A stretch of DNA of 5,935 bases from Thermoplasmatales archaeon ex4484_6 (GCA_002254385.1 NJDO01000112.1:1-5935), one strand, 5' to 3'; counted from the stretch's first letter, positions 1-5,868 are shown. Notes: generated from the letters alone by a model not told the origin. A program made the numbers and translations.

Positions 1-1685
1 GTAACGGTTATGTTCCATATCTTGTGCAGGATAAGATCCAGATCGCCATATACCAGGAACTCCACACCATGAAGCCCCTGATCTTCGAACGAAGTTGAAT
101 AGTTCCATTCGTTCCCCTCATGGACCTCCATACCATCAAGAAGGAACCTCATTGAAAGATCCTCCGCCTCGACGATAAATGGATGGTCCATGTCGAGCAC
201 CACCGAGAAGTGAACCGTTTCCCCCTCCCGGATCGTGATATCGGAGGCGGGGTCCATCTCCAGCATCAATGGAATCTTCCCGGGATCCTGGACCGTGATG
301 TTCACGAAGTCGCGGGATAGAAGTCCCAGAGAGGTGGATCTCACCGCAACCGTCAGGAGATGCTCACCCGGGGAGATCGCTGTAAGCAGAGGGTTCCCTT
401 CCCCGAGTTCTCCGGAGATCGAGGAGCTCCATGAGAAGACGGCATCCGGAAGGTCCACGTTCGAGATGTAGGAGGCGGAAAAGGTAAGCACGGACCCTGA
501 ATAGAAGATCTCTCCCTCCTCGGGCTGCTCGATGCTTACCAAGAGAAAAGGGATCTCGCTGACGATCGGACCATCAACCCTCTCCGATGCTGCCCATCCA
601 CTGCCATCGGTGGCGTTGAATTCGAAACGATGTGCCCCGCATGGAAGAGACATTGTGAGATGGTATCTCTCACCATTGATGAATACCCCGTCATTCAGCG
701 GAGAAGGTGGTCCGGTGATGACCGTCATCTGCCGTTCCACAACCGTTCCGTTCAACAGCAGTCGTATCCCTCCGATAGGGGGATCATCATCCTCATCCGT
801 GTAGGTTACCGAGAAAGTGAATGACGTGGAGCAGTTGCCCGTTGAAGGGTCCACCATGGGTTCGGAAAGAACGGGAGGTCTGTTGGCCTGTGTCACAACC
901 GGGCCCTGGACGTCCCCGCCCTCTTCGGGGCACATGGTCGTGTTCATGCCGTCGGAAGCTTCGAAATGATAGGAATGGTTTCCCGCCGGGAGTGCCATTG
1001 AGGTCCCGTATGTCTCTCCCGGTACGATGGTGTCGGCGGCTCCATCGGATGCGGACAGCGGATATGAAGCGCCGTCCAGAATAAGATGTATGAATGAAGG
1101 GAGGTCCCCGTTCTTGTCGGAATAATCGACAGTGAACGTGAACGATGTTGACGTATCACCTGTCCCGGGAGAGTGGGTTCCGGAAGACAGGGACGGGGGA
1201 TCGTTGACGGTCAAGGAAAACGTCGAGGATCTGGTCCTTGGGCCCACCTCGTGATGTGGATCTATCGTAGCATCCGCTCTAAGGGTGTCCGTACCCCGTG
1301 ATACCGCATCTATATCGAGAATTATCTCCCTGGACCATACATAGGAACCTCCGGATGCGGAGGGTCTCTGACCGCTGAAGGTTACGGGAGACGGGGTGGA
1401 GATACGCGAGTTCAGGGAGACAAGGGCCACACTCAGGTCGAAGAGGTAGTAATCGCTGTTACCGTCCGCCGTGATGCTGATGGATATCGTTACCTGTCCC
1501 GCCTCACCCACATGAAGAAAGGAAGGGAACGTGAGAACCGGATCGGAGAGGACGAGATCGTACTTGCCTCCGTGGCAGCCGTCGCAGACATCGATGCTTC
1601 TTGTTGGTATGCCTTCCTTGAGGGTGATTGCGGAGATTGGAACCGCTATGAGGAGGAATGACAGAATTACAGTGGTCAGTTCCAT
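1..1685 (-). CDS. Secreted or cell-surface protein with CxxCH haem-type motif and Ig-like domains (partial, C-terminus off window)
   Basis: I read an uninterrupted frame of 561 codons from an ATG at 1685 to the left edge. Residues 1-19 form a hydrophobic signal peptide ending PISA, so the protein is probably exported. Just after it lies C34-D-G-C37-H38-G-G, a c-type haem attachment motif and the only CxxCH seen. Residues 41-160 look like a beta-sandwich. Residues about 161-266 and 269-376 are tandem repeats that share a TSFTF segment, a Y-x-D motif and a Y...M-x-LP-x-G-x-H...F-x-A-x-DG block. Two further Ig/PKD-like domains follow (about 380-468 and 470 onward). Eight N-x-S/T sequons (such as N236, N248, N312, N357, N462) fit an archaeal surface glycoprotein. 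The signal peptide lacks basic residues when started at the ATG; a TTG at 1703 would add TRSKR and is a reasonable alternative start. The function is unknown; roles in adhesion, the S-layer or extracellular electron transfer are all possible. Confidence 0.8.
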   Translation of the reverse strand, partial: MELTTVILSFLLIAVPISAITLKEGIPTRSIDVCDGCHGGKYDLVLSDPVLTFPSFLHVGEAGQVTISISITADGNSDYYLFDLSVALVSLNSRISTPSPVTFSGQRPSASGGSYVWSREIILDIDAVSRGTDTLRADATIDPHHEVGPRTRSSTFSLTVNDPPSLSSGTHSPGTGDTSTSFTFTVDYSDKNGDLPSFIHLILDGASYPLSASDGAADTIVPGETYGTSMALPAGNHSYHFEASDGMNTTMCPEEGGDVQGPVVTQANRPPVLSEPMVDPSTGNCSTSFTFSVTYTDEDDDPPIGGIRLLLNGTVVERQMTVITGPPSPLNDGVFINGERYHLTMSLPCGAHRFEFNATDGSGWAASERVDGPIVSEIPFLLVSIEQPEEGEIFYSGSVLTFSASYISNVDLPDAVFSWSSSISGELGEGNPLLTAISPGEHLLTVAVRSTSLGLLSRDFVNITVQDPGKIPLMLEMDPASDITIREGETVHFSVVLDMDHPFIVEAEDLSMRFLLDGMEVHEGNEWNYSTSFEDQGLHGVEFLVYGDLDLILHKIWNITV

Positions 1686-1768
1686 ACGTTTCGATCGAGT
1701 CAATGAGAATGGGGTTGGAGGCTTCAAGGTGGCTTCACTCCGGCATACTCATGACCGATGTCAGGTTG

Positions 1769-1780
1769 TTATTAAAAAAG
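1769..1780 (-). promoter_or_regulatory. Candidate TATA element for the CxxCH surface protein gene
   Basis: On the minus strand this reads CTTTTTTAATAA, the most AT-rich stretch in the gap before the surface protein gene. It would place transcription start near 1745-1750 and give a leader of about 60 bases. No clear ribosome binding site precedes the ATG at 1685 or the TTG at 1703. The rest of 1686-1869 shows no convincing gene on either strand. Confidence 0.35.
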
Positions 1781-1869
1781 TTAGCGGGTCCAACCATACA
1801 ATTGGAGATGCCCGGTGCAATGAGAACGACTGTCGACCGGGGCTTGTATACCAGAATATCCAAGGCAGG

Positions 1870-1914
1870 AAAAAACAGGATGGTTCAGGGGATGGGCAGC
1901 GGGAGCTGCCCATC
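1870..1914 (-). terminator. Hairpin plus T-run terminator after the 56-residue protein gene
   Basis: A perfect inverted repeat (GATGGGCAGC, a 4-base loop, GCTGCCCATC) occupies 1891-1914 and begins 24 bases past the stop codon at 1939. On the minus strand it is followed by a run of six T at 1870-1875. The 10-bp GC-rich stem is the strongest hairpin I found in the window. T-runs alone can end archaeal transcription, so the hairpin may serve mainly to protect the RNA 3' end. It separates the small gene from the surface protein gene. Confidence 0.65.
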
Positions 1915-1938
1915 CGGAAGTTTCGTTTCAGGGTAACT

Positions 1939-2109
1939 TCATCCCTGCAGTTCCTTTGCCTGTTTTTCCGAGAGTATCCTCCAGCACTCATGCGGGCCGG
2001 AGGGGGACTTCGCAACCGCAAAGTATCTGCCCTTCTTCTCCCTGATATCGAACTTGTCGGTCTTGAACTTGTTTTTTGCCTTCACGTCATAGAATTCGAT
2101 CTCTGCCAT
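1939..2109 (-). CDS. Small basic protein, 56 aa, resembling a cysteine-less zinc ribbon (DUF5679-like)
   Basis: This short gene runs from an ATG at 2109 to a TGA at 1939-1941. It has a full GGAGGT ribosome binding site seven bases upstream, its own TATA-like element and a terminator hairpin, so it appears to be a monocistronic, well-expressed gene. The protein begins MAEIEFYDVKAKNKF, is rich in Lys and Arg, and ends with a GRYFAVAKSPSG segment followed by WRIL. From memory of the family, the layout matches DUF5679-type mini zinc ribbons (YCVKC..., a GR-x-A stretch, CPxCG..., RI). Here the four expected cysteine positions read D, A, S and G. The only cysteine is C42, next to W43. If the match is right, this is a zinc-free member of the fold; a nucleic-acid-binding role is a guess from charge. 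The family assignment is unverified. Confidence 0.75.
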   Translation of the reverse strand: MAEIEFYDVKAKNKFKTDKFDIREKKGRYFAVAKSPSGPHECWRILSEKQAKELQG

Positions 2110-2116
2110 CTTTCAA

Positions 2117-2122
2117 ACCTCC
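2117..2122 (-). promoter_or_regulatory. Strong Shine-Dalgarno site of the 56-residue protein gene
   Basis: The minus strand reads GGAGGT with seven bases before the ATG at 2109. This fixes the start of a gene too short to be called on length alone. Confidence 0.8.
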
Positions 2123-2123
2123 A

Positions 2124-2148
2124 CGATAAATTATCGCTCGCCGTGATA
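2124..2148 (-). repeat. Overlapping inverted repeats just upstream of the 56-residue protein gene
   Basis: CGATAA-A-TTATCG (2124-2136) is a perfect palindrome that abuts the ribosome binding site. Its ATTATC arm can also pair with GATAAT at 2143-2148. The two pairings exclude each other. The elements lie around the predicted transcription start, so they could be a repressor operator or a small RNA switch. Short AT-rich palindromes also arise by chance. Confidence 0.3.
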
Positions 2149-2157
2149 ATGCGGAAA

Positions 2158-2170
2158 GCCTATTTTAACC
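2158..2170 (-). promoter_or_regulatory. Candidate TATA box of the 56-residue protein gene
   Basis: The minus strand reads GGGTTAAAATAGG. With the usual spacing of about 25 bases, transcription would start near 2140, giving a leader of about 30 bases that contains the ribosome binding site at 2117-2122. A second, weaker TATA-like match (GTTATAC) lies at 2191-2197. The gap 2110-2218 holds no other gene. Confidence 0.45.
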
Positions 2171-2218
2171 CTTTCTTGAGTTGAAGCCAAGTATAACGAA
2201 ATTCAACCGTTTCGGGGT

Positions 2219-2506
2219 TCATTCTTCCGCCCGCATACCGCTGGAACCGAGATATCTTCTACCCTTTTCCGTAAGAGTGAGATATCGCGGGTTCGTCGAA
2301 TCGTCATGACAGTAAGATGAAACGGGACAGGAGGCGCATTTTTCATCGCATTCCCCTCCCGCAAGGGAGGCCTCTTTTATGTAACCGGAGCGCTCCAGCA
2401 TATGCACCCTGGAATGGAGCTCCTCCCTCTCCAGCCCCATCTCACGGGCGATCTGCGAGAGGGTCATCTTCCCCTTCTCTATGTAGAGCAGTATCTCCCT
2501 CATCAT
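2219..2506 (-). CDS. feoC: FeoC-like iron-sulfur winged-helix protein
   Basis: The 95-residue protein opens with a winged-helix DNA-binding core: residues 1-42 hold the helices (LSQIAREMGL, then a recognition helix near 27-39) and GYIKEAS starts the wing. A cysteine loop, C53-x3-C57-x2-C60-P-x4-C66, follows, and the second wing strand YLTLTEKGRRYL closes the fold. Bacterial FeoC proteins carry C-x4-C-x2-CP-x4-C at the same place, where it binds an oxygen-sensitive Fe-S cluster. The spacing here is one residue shorter and the protein has a longer C-terminal wing than enterobacterial FeoC (about 78 residues). Its ATG overlaps the stop codon of the upstream membrane protein gene (ATGA), and GGAGGG at 2514-2519 serves as ribosome binding site, so translation is probably coupled. 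Likely roles are controlling FeoB stability or activity, or regulating the operon. The assignment is firm from motif plus location; the regulatory mode is inferred. Confidence 0.85.
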   Translation of the reverse strand: MMREILLYIEKGKMTLSQIAREMGLEREELHSRVHMLERSGYIKEASLAGGECDEKCASCPVSSYCHDDSTNPRYLTLTEKGRRYLGSSGMRAEE

Positions 2507-2961
2507 GACTCATCCCTCCGAGCACCGACGGGATGTCTGAACCTTCCGTGCAGGATGTGAACGGATATCAGTATCATTCCCAGGGCAATTGAAGGTTTTG
2601 CAAATTGAAAGAGAACATCCCCGATCTCACTCCCGGATCCAACGAGGAGGGACAGGAGGCCTGCAAGTATGATCAGGGCTTCCGTGGAGGCCTGAAGAAT
2701 GGCAAGGAAGAGACCCACAATATAATGTGCCTTCGTCCCCTCACCGGAGAAGCCGTGGCGCAGGCCCGAGATGAATACCGTTCCGGTCACAATCATGACA
2801 CCGCCGACCAGGGCATCGAATGAGAAGGGACCCGTCCCGACCAAGCCGAAAGACAGGATAACCTCCGCGGCACCCAGAAGCAGGTAGAAGGCCCCGAACA
2901 GGGCACAAAGGAATCCGAAATACCGGCTCCGGGCAGCCGGCCCTCCGCCCTCAGATGCCAA
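2503..2961 (-). CDS. Four-helix membrane protein encoded between feoB and feoC, function unknown
   Basis: I do not recognise this 152-residue protein. It is strongly hydrophobic, with four likely transmembrane segments at about 14-40, 49-67, 79-108 and 120-138, a short polar N-terminus and a basic tail (GRFRHPVGARRDES). Charged or polar residues lie inside the predicted helices (E33, E94, H135), which could suit metal contact or subunit packing. It starts with TTG at 2961, inside the end of feoB (11-base overlap); the nearest upstream in-frame stop is at 2983-2985 and no ATG or GTG lies between, so TTG is forced unless translation begins much further in. A G-rich run (2969-2975 on the minus strand) may act as ribosome binding site. 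Its stop overlaps the feoC start by four bases. This tight packing suggests an accessory subunit of Fe(II) uptake, by inference only. Confidence 0.8.
   Translation of the reverse strand: MASEGGGPAARSRYFGFLCALFGAFYLLLGAAEVILSFGLVGTGPFSFDALVGGVMIVTGTVFISGLRHGFSGEGTKAHYIVGLFLAILQASTEALIILAGLLSLLVGSGSEIGDVLFQFAKPSIALGMILISVHILHGRFRHPVGARRDES
2514..2519 (-). promoter_or_regulatory. Ribosome binding site of feoC inside the upstream gene
   Basis: The minus strand reads GGAGGG, seven bases before the first of two adjacent ATG codons (2506 and 2503). The spacing favours the first ATG, which forms the ATGA overlap with the preceding stop codon. Confidence 0.6.
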
Positions 2962-4954
2962 GAAGCGTCCCCCCCTGATATATCATCAGTGCCGCGAGAT
3001 AGGCCACCCCTGTGCTGTAAAATACCGAGAACAGGGTCCATGCCCATGAACCGGTCTCCTGTTTCATCACTCCCACCGTTGCAAGACAGGGTACATACAG
3101 AAGGACAAAAACCATCATCGCGAGACCTCCGGCGGTACCCAGATGGGAATCGGCGGCGAACCTCTCCGAAAGGGAGGAGGTGCCGCCTTCGCTCGCGTAC
3201 AGAACACCCATGGTGGACACGACTATCTCCTTGGCCACGAAACCGAATATGAGGGCAACGGCTATCCTCCAGTCGAATCCCAGAGGGGCCAATACAGGGG
3301 CTATCAGCTTGCCCATGAGGCCCGCCATACTCGATGAACTCCCGTAATCCACGCTCTTCAAAGTGATATCGAAGCTTGCCAGAAACCACATGATCACTGA
3401 CCCGAACAGGATGATGGTCCCGGCCTTCCTCAGATACTGCGATCCCTTCTCCCATGTGGAACGGAGGGAGAGGCGGACATCGGGCCCCTTGTACCTGGGA
3501 AGCTCCATTATAAAGGGGGATGGCTCCCCTTTCAGGATGGTATGTCTGAACAGTTTGGCCGAGAGGATGGCAACACCGATCCCCAGTATGTAGAGGCCGA
3601 ATATCACGAGTCCTTCCGATCCCTTGAAGAATATTCCCGCAAGGAGAACGTAGACGGGCAGCCTGGCCCCGCATGAAACGAAAGGGGATATGAGTATTGT
3701 AACAAGGCGGTCCTTCCGATCGTCTATGGTCCTTGTCGCCATTATAGCGGGGACATTGCACCCGAAACCGATGACCATGGGGATGAAGGATTTGCCGGAG
3801 AGAGAAATCTTGGACATGACACGATCCATCACAAAGGCGGCCCTTGCCATGTAACCGGAACTCTCCAGAATGGAGATGAGAAGGAACAGGATGAGAATGT
3901 TCGGAAGGAACACCAGGACCGCGCCCACACCCCCGATCACCCCCTCTCCAAGCATGGATGCCAACCATGGAGGCGAAATATTCTCGCTTACAAGCGTTGA
4001 AAGCTCGCTGAAACCGATGTCTATGAGATCGGAGAATGGTCTTCCGAGATCGAACGTGAGCCTGAACATCGACCACATCACAACAAGAAAGATGGGGATC
4101 CCCAGGTATCTGTGGGTGACAACGCTGTCTATCAGGTCGCCCGTGTTGATGATCCTTCTCGTTCTCTTCCTTACCTTCGAGAGGATGCGATCGACCTCAC
4201 GGTAGCGCCCATCGGATATGGCTATCTCCATATCCATATGGTTGATGCCGTCCGTAACGGCCCTCAGGGCTTCGCCGGATCCGAGTTCCTCGAGCTGCCT
4301 GATGACCTGTTCATCACCCTCCAGCACCTTGATTGCCGTCCATCTTGTATCCGGAAAGGGAAGCTCACCCACCCTTTGAAGCACTTTCTCAACGCGGGTG
4401 ATGGCTTCTTCCACATCGTCATCGAATCTGCATGATCTCCCGCATGTCTTTCCCCTTTCGGATTCCTCCACTATGACCTTCAGAAGTTCCTTCGTACCTT
4501 CCCCCGTTGTGGATACGACAGGAACCACCGGCACACCCAGATGAGCGGAGAGGGCATCCACGTCTATCTCGAGACCCAGGTCATTCACCATGTCCCACAT
4601 GTTGAGAGCAATCACCAGTTTGCAGTTGAGCTCGAGCAGCTGGTATGTGAGGTACAGGTTCCTTCCAAGATTCCCGGCGTCAGCGACCTGGACGATGACA
4701 TCGGGCGTATGCTCGATTATATGGTTCCTTGCTATCAGTTCATCCAGGGAGTATGCCGTAAGGGAATACGTTCCCGGAAGGTCGACCATTTCCATCTTTC
4801 GACCCTTGTACCGGGTCACCCCCTCGACCTTCTCCACCGTCACCCCCGGCCAGTTTCCCACCTTGAGATTGCCGCCGGTCAATCTGTTGAAAAGGGTTGT
4901 CTTCCCCACATTGGGGTTTCCCGCGAGTGCAACCCTTATCTTGATACTGGACAT
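2951..4954 (-). CDS. feoB: Ferrous iron transport protein B
   Basis: FeoB imports Fe(II) across the cytoplasmic membrane. Numbering here is from the upstream TTG at 4969; subtract five for the preferred ATG at 4954 (667 aa). The N-terminal G domain shows G1 GNPNVGKT (17-24), G2 PGVT (41-44), G3 DLPG (63-66), G4 NMWD (123-126) and G5 around VSTTGEG (152-158). A helical spacer follows to about 280, carrying an unusual C176-x3-C180 pair. The membrane region has the two Gate repeats, with GFGCNVPA (C404), SCGARLPVY (C433) and YVPCLAT (C628), cysteines typical of the FeoB pore. No FeoA/SH3 domain is fused at either end and none is encoded in the window. I prefer the ATG because a BRE/TATA at 4982-4995 would start transcription almost on it. 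The gene leads an operon with the membrane protein and FeoC genes. The function is secure. Confidence 0.96.
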   Translation of the reverse strand: MSSIKIRVALAGNPNVGKTTLFNRLTGGNLKVGNWPGVTVEKVEGVTRYKGRKMEMVDLPGTYSLTAYSLDELIARNHIIEHTPDVIVQVADAGNLGRNLYLTYQLLELNCKLVIALNMWDMVNDLGLEIDVDALSAHLGVPVVPVVSTTGEGTKELLKVIVEESERGKTCGRSCRFDDDVEEAITRVEKVLQRVGELPFPDTRWTAIKVLEGDEQVIRQLEELGSGEALRAVTDGINHMDMEIAISDGRYREVDRILSKVRKRTRRIINTGDLIDSVVTHRYLGIPIFLVVMWSMFRLTFDLGRPFSDLIDIGFSELSTLVSENISPPWLASMLGEGVIGGVGAVLVFLPNILILFLLISILESSGYMARAAFVMDRVMSKISLSGKSFIPMVIGFGCNVPAIMATRTIDDRKDRLVTILISPFVSCGARLPVYVLLAGIFFKGSEGLVIFGLYILGIGVAILSAKLFRHTILKGEPSPFIMELPRYKGPDVRLSLRSTWEKGSQYLRKAGTIILFGSVIMWFLASFDITLKSVDYGSSSSMAGLMGKLIAPVLAPLGFDWRIAVALIFGFVAKEIVVSTMGVLYASEGGTSSLSERFAADSHLGTAGGLAMMVFVLLYVPCLATVGVMKQETGSWAWTLFSVFYSTGVAYLAALMIYQGGTLLGI

Positions 4955-4981
4955 GCCCGGATGCACCAAAGAGGATTTCCG

Positions 4982-4995
4982 TATATCTTTTTTTT
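4982..4995 (-). promoter_or_regulatory. Candidate BRE/TATA of the feo operon
   Basis: On the minus strand eight A residues (4988-4995) lead into GATATA, resembling an archaeal BRE plus TATA box. Standard spacing puts transcription start near 4956, which would make the feoB mRNA nearly leaderless from the ATG at 4954. A second candidate, the TTTTTAGAG stretch at about 5028-5036, would start transcription near 5006 and place the TAGG/CCTA elements directly between TATA and start site. Confidence 0.45.
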
Positions 4996-5000
4996 GATAG

Positions 5001-5025
5001 CCTAATCAATCTAGGGTGTCCTAAA
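5001..5025 (-). promoter_or_regulatory. Putative DtxR/IdeR-type iron-responsive operator upstream of feoB
   Basis: The region holds an imperfect inverted repeat TTTAGG-ACAC-CCTAGA (5010-5025 on the minus strand, five of six positions symmetric) and a third half-site ATTAGG (5001-5006). TAGG/CCTA half-sites are the core of DtxR/IdeR operators, whose consensus is TTAGGTTAGSCTAACCTAA. The spacing here differs from that consensus, so the site may belong to an archaeal DtxR relative. I saw no similar cluster in front of the other genes of the window. Repression by Fe-loaded regulator would fit a ferrous uptake operon. The rest of the gap 4955-5095 shows no gene. Confidence 0.5.
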
Positions 5026-5095
5026 TCTCTAAAAATGGTCCTTACCAACGACTGCCATTTACCCAAGATAACAAGGAAGGATACCGGTCCCCTCC

Positions 5096-5800
5096 TCAGT
5101 TGACAACGGGGCTCAGGATCGAGATGCCGTTCTCCCCTATATCGATCAGATGTTTTTTCCGGGAGTGGCTGCAGGATCTCATCTTCAGCACCTGCATGTA
5201 GAGATGGATATCGTGCTGATGCTCTATCGGGCCCATCTCGATGATCCCATCAGCGAGGAACATCTCGGATCCCTGACCCTCGATTATGTTGGAGAACCTG
5301 GGGGTCTCCATGATGATGAACGAGGTGAGGTTGTACTCCCTGAGCTTCTTGAAGAAATGGAACATCTTGGACCGGAGCTTTCCCGTCTCAATCAGGGAGT
5401 AGAGGCCTCCAAGCGAGTCCAGGCCGAAGCATGTGAAGTTGTCCCCCTCCTTGTCCTTGAAGAACTTGATGACCCCATCGACCATCTCGAGGAAATCCGG
5501 GTGATGAGTATCACCGGATGAGACCTCGAACCTGCTCCTGATATCGCTGTAGTCGGATATGAGGAGGTTCTCGGGGACCTTTATACCCAGGGAATCCATG
5601 TTCCTGAGGTGGGATATCGTGTTCTCCTCGATGGTGAGATACATGCCGAACTCACCGCTCTTCTCGAGATATCTCGATAGGATCGAGAATACAAGCCCGG
5701 ATTTGAGGGAACCCGGGGGACCGTAAACGATGATGATGGCTCCCTGGTAGATATCATTATGAAAAATGTTGTCCATGCCGTCGATGGAATCCATTATCAA
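5096..5800 (-). CDS. Single-domain KaiC/RAD55-like RecA-fold ATPase with altered P-loop
   Basis: The 234-residue protein matches one KaiC-type RecA domain. A short lead-in GMDNIF is followed by the P-loop GPPGSLKS (27-34), the paired glutamates TIEEN (E58, E59) where KaiC proteins keep the catalytic Glu, Walker B with D128 in FTCFGLDS, FLADGIIEM (181-189) before the last strands, and VLKMR with SHS (204-213), a family signature for subunit contact and ATP binding in KaiC rings. Leucine (L32, codon CTC) replaces the glycine that normally precedes the P-loop lysine. One domain only, so it is not a clock KaiC; archaeal relatives are usually regulatory or signalling ATPases, and the partner is unknown here. 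Start: the TTG at 5800 sits seven bases from GGAGGG, whereas the ATG at 5794 is 13 away, so TTG is preferred. It has its own promoter and ends before the feo control region. Confidence 0.85.
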   Translation of the reverse strand: MIMDSIDGMDNIFHNDIYQGAIIIVYGPPGSLKSGLVFSILSRYLEKSGEFGMYLTIEENTISHLRNMDSLGIKVPENLLISDYSDIRSRFEVSSGDTHHPDFLEMVDGVIKFFKDKEGDNFTCFGLDSLGGLYSLIETGKLRSKMFHFFKKLREYNLTSFIIMETPRFSNIIEGQGSEMFLADGIIEMGPIEHQHDIHLYMQVLKMRSCSHSRKKHLIDIGENGISILSPVVN

Positions 5801-5807
5801 ACGTAGT

Positions 5808-5813
5808 CCCTCC
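5808..5813 (-). promoter_or_regulatory. Ribosome binding site selecting the TTG start of the KaiC-like gene
   Basis: GGAGGG on the minus strand lies seven bases before TTG at 5800 and 13 bases before ATG at 5794. The spacing argues for the TTG start, adding residues M-I ahead of the ATG-encoded methionine. Confidence 0.6.
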
Positions 5814-5841
5814 TATCTATCACCGAATCATCACACAACAA

Positions 5842-5857
5842 TGATATATCACTTTCG
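5842..5857 (-). promoter_or_regulatory. Candidate BRE/TATA of the KaiC-like gene
   Basis: The minus strand reads CGAAAGTGATATATCA, a purine-rich BRE-like stretch leading into a TATA-like core that is also a 10-bp palindrome (TGATATATCA, 5842-5851). Transcription would start near 5820, giving a leader of about 20 bases that carries the ribosome binding site. Confidence 0.5.
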
Positions 5858-5868
5858 GAGTTTTTCCT

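Noticed and set aside
1690..1699. TCGATCGA palindrome near the surface protein start
   Set aside because: An eight-base palindrome of this kind is expected by chance and it overlaps the possible alternative N-terminus.
1531..2184. A 217-codon open frame on the plus strand across the surface protein start, the gap and the small gene
   Set aside because: It crosses two supported minus-strand genes, a terminator and promoters, and its translation shows no coherent domain.
2197..2214. Possible terminator hairpin after feoC (CGAAA ... TTTCG)
   Set aside because: The stem is only five AT-rich pairs with an eight-base loop and no T-run follows, so it is not convincing.
2793..4076. A 427-codon open frame on the minus strand overlapping feoB
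   Set aside because: It lies in another frame of a clear feoB gene, is rich in Arg, Gly, His and Ser with no domain-like pattern, and has no ribosome binding site that stands out. It is best explained by the codon bias of feoB.
4740..5066. Minus-strand open frame that could be a feoA-like gene before feoB
   Set aside because: It overlaps the FeoB G domain by over 200 bases, and its translation lacks the FeoA SH3 pattern.
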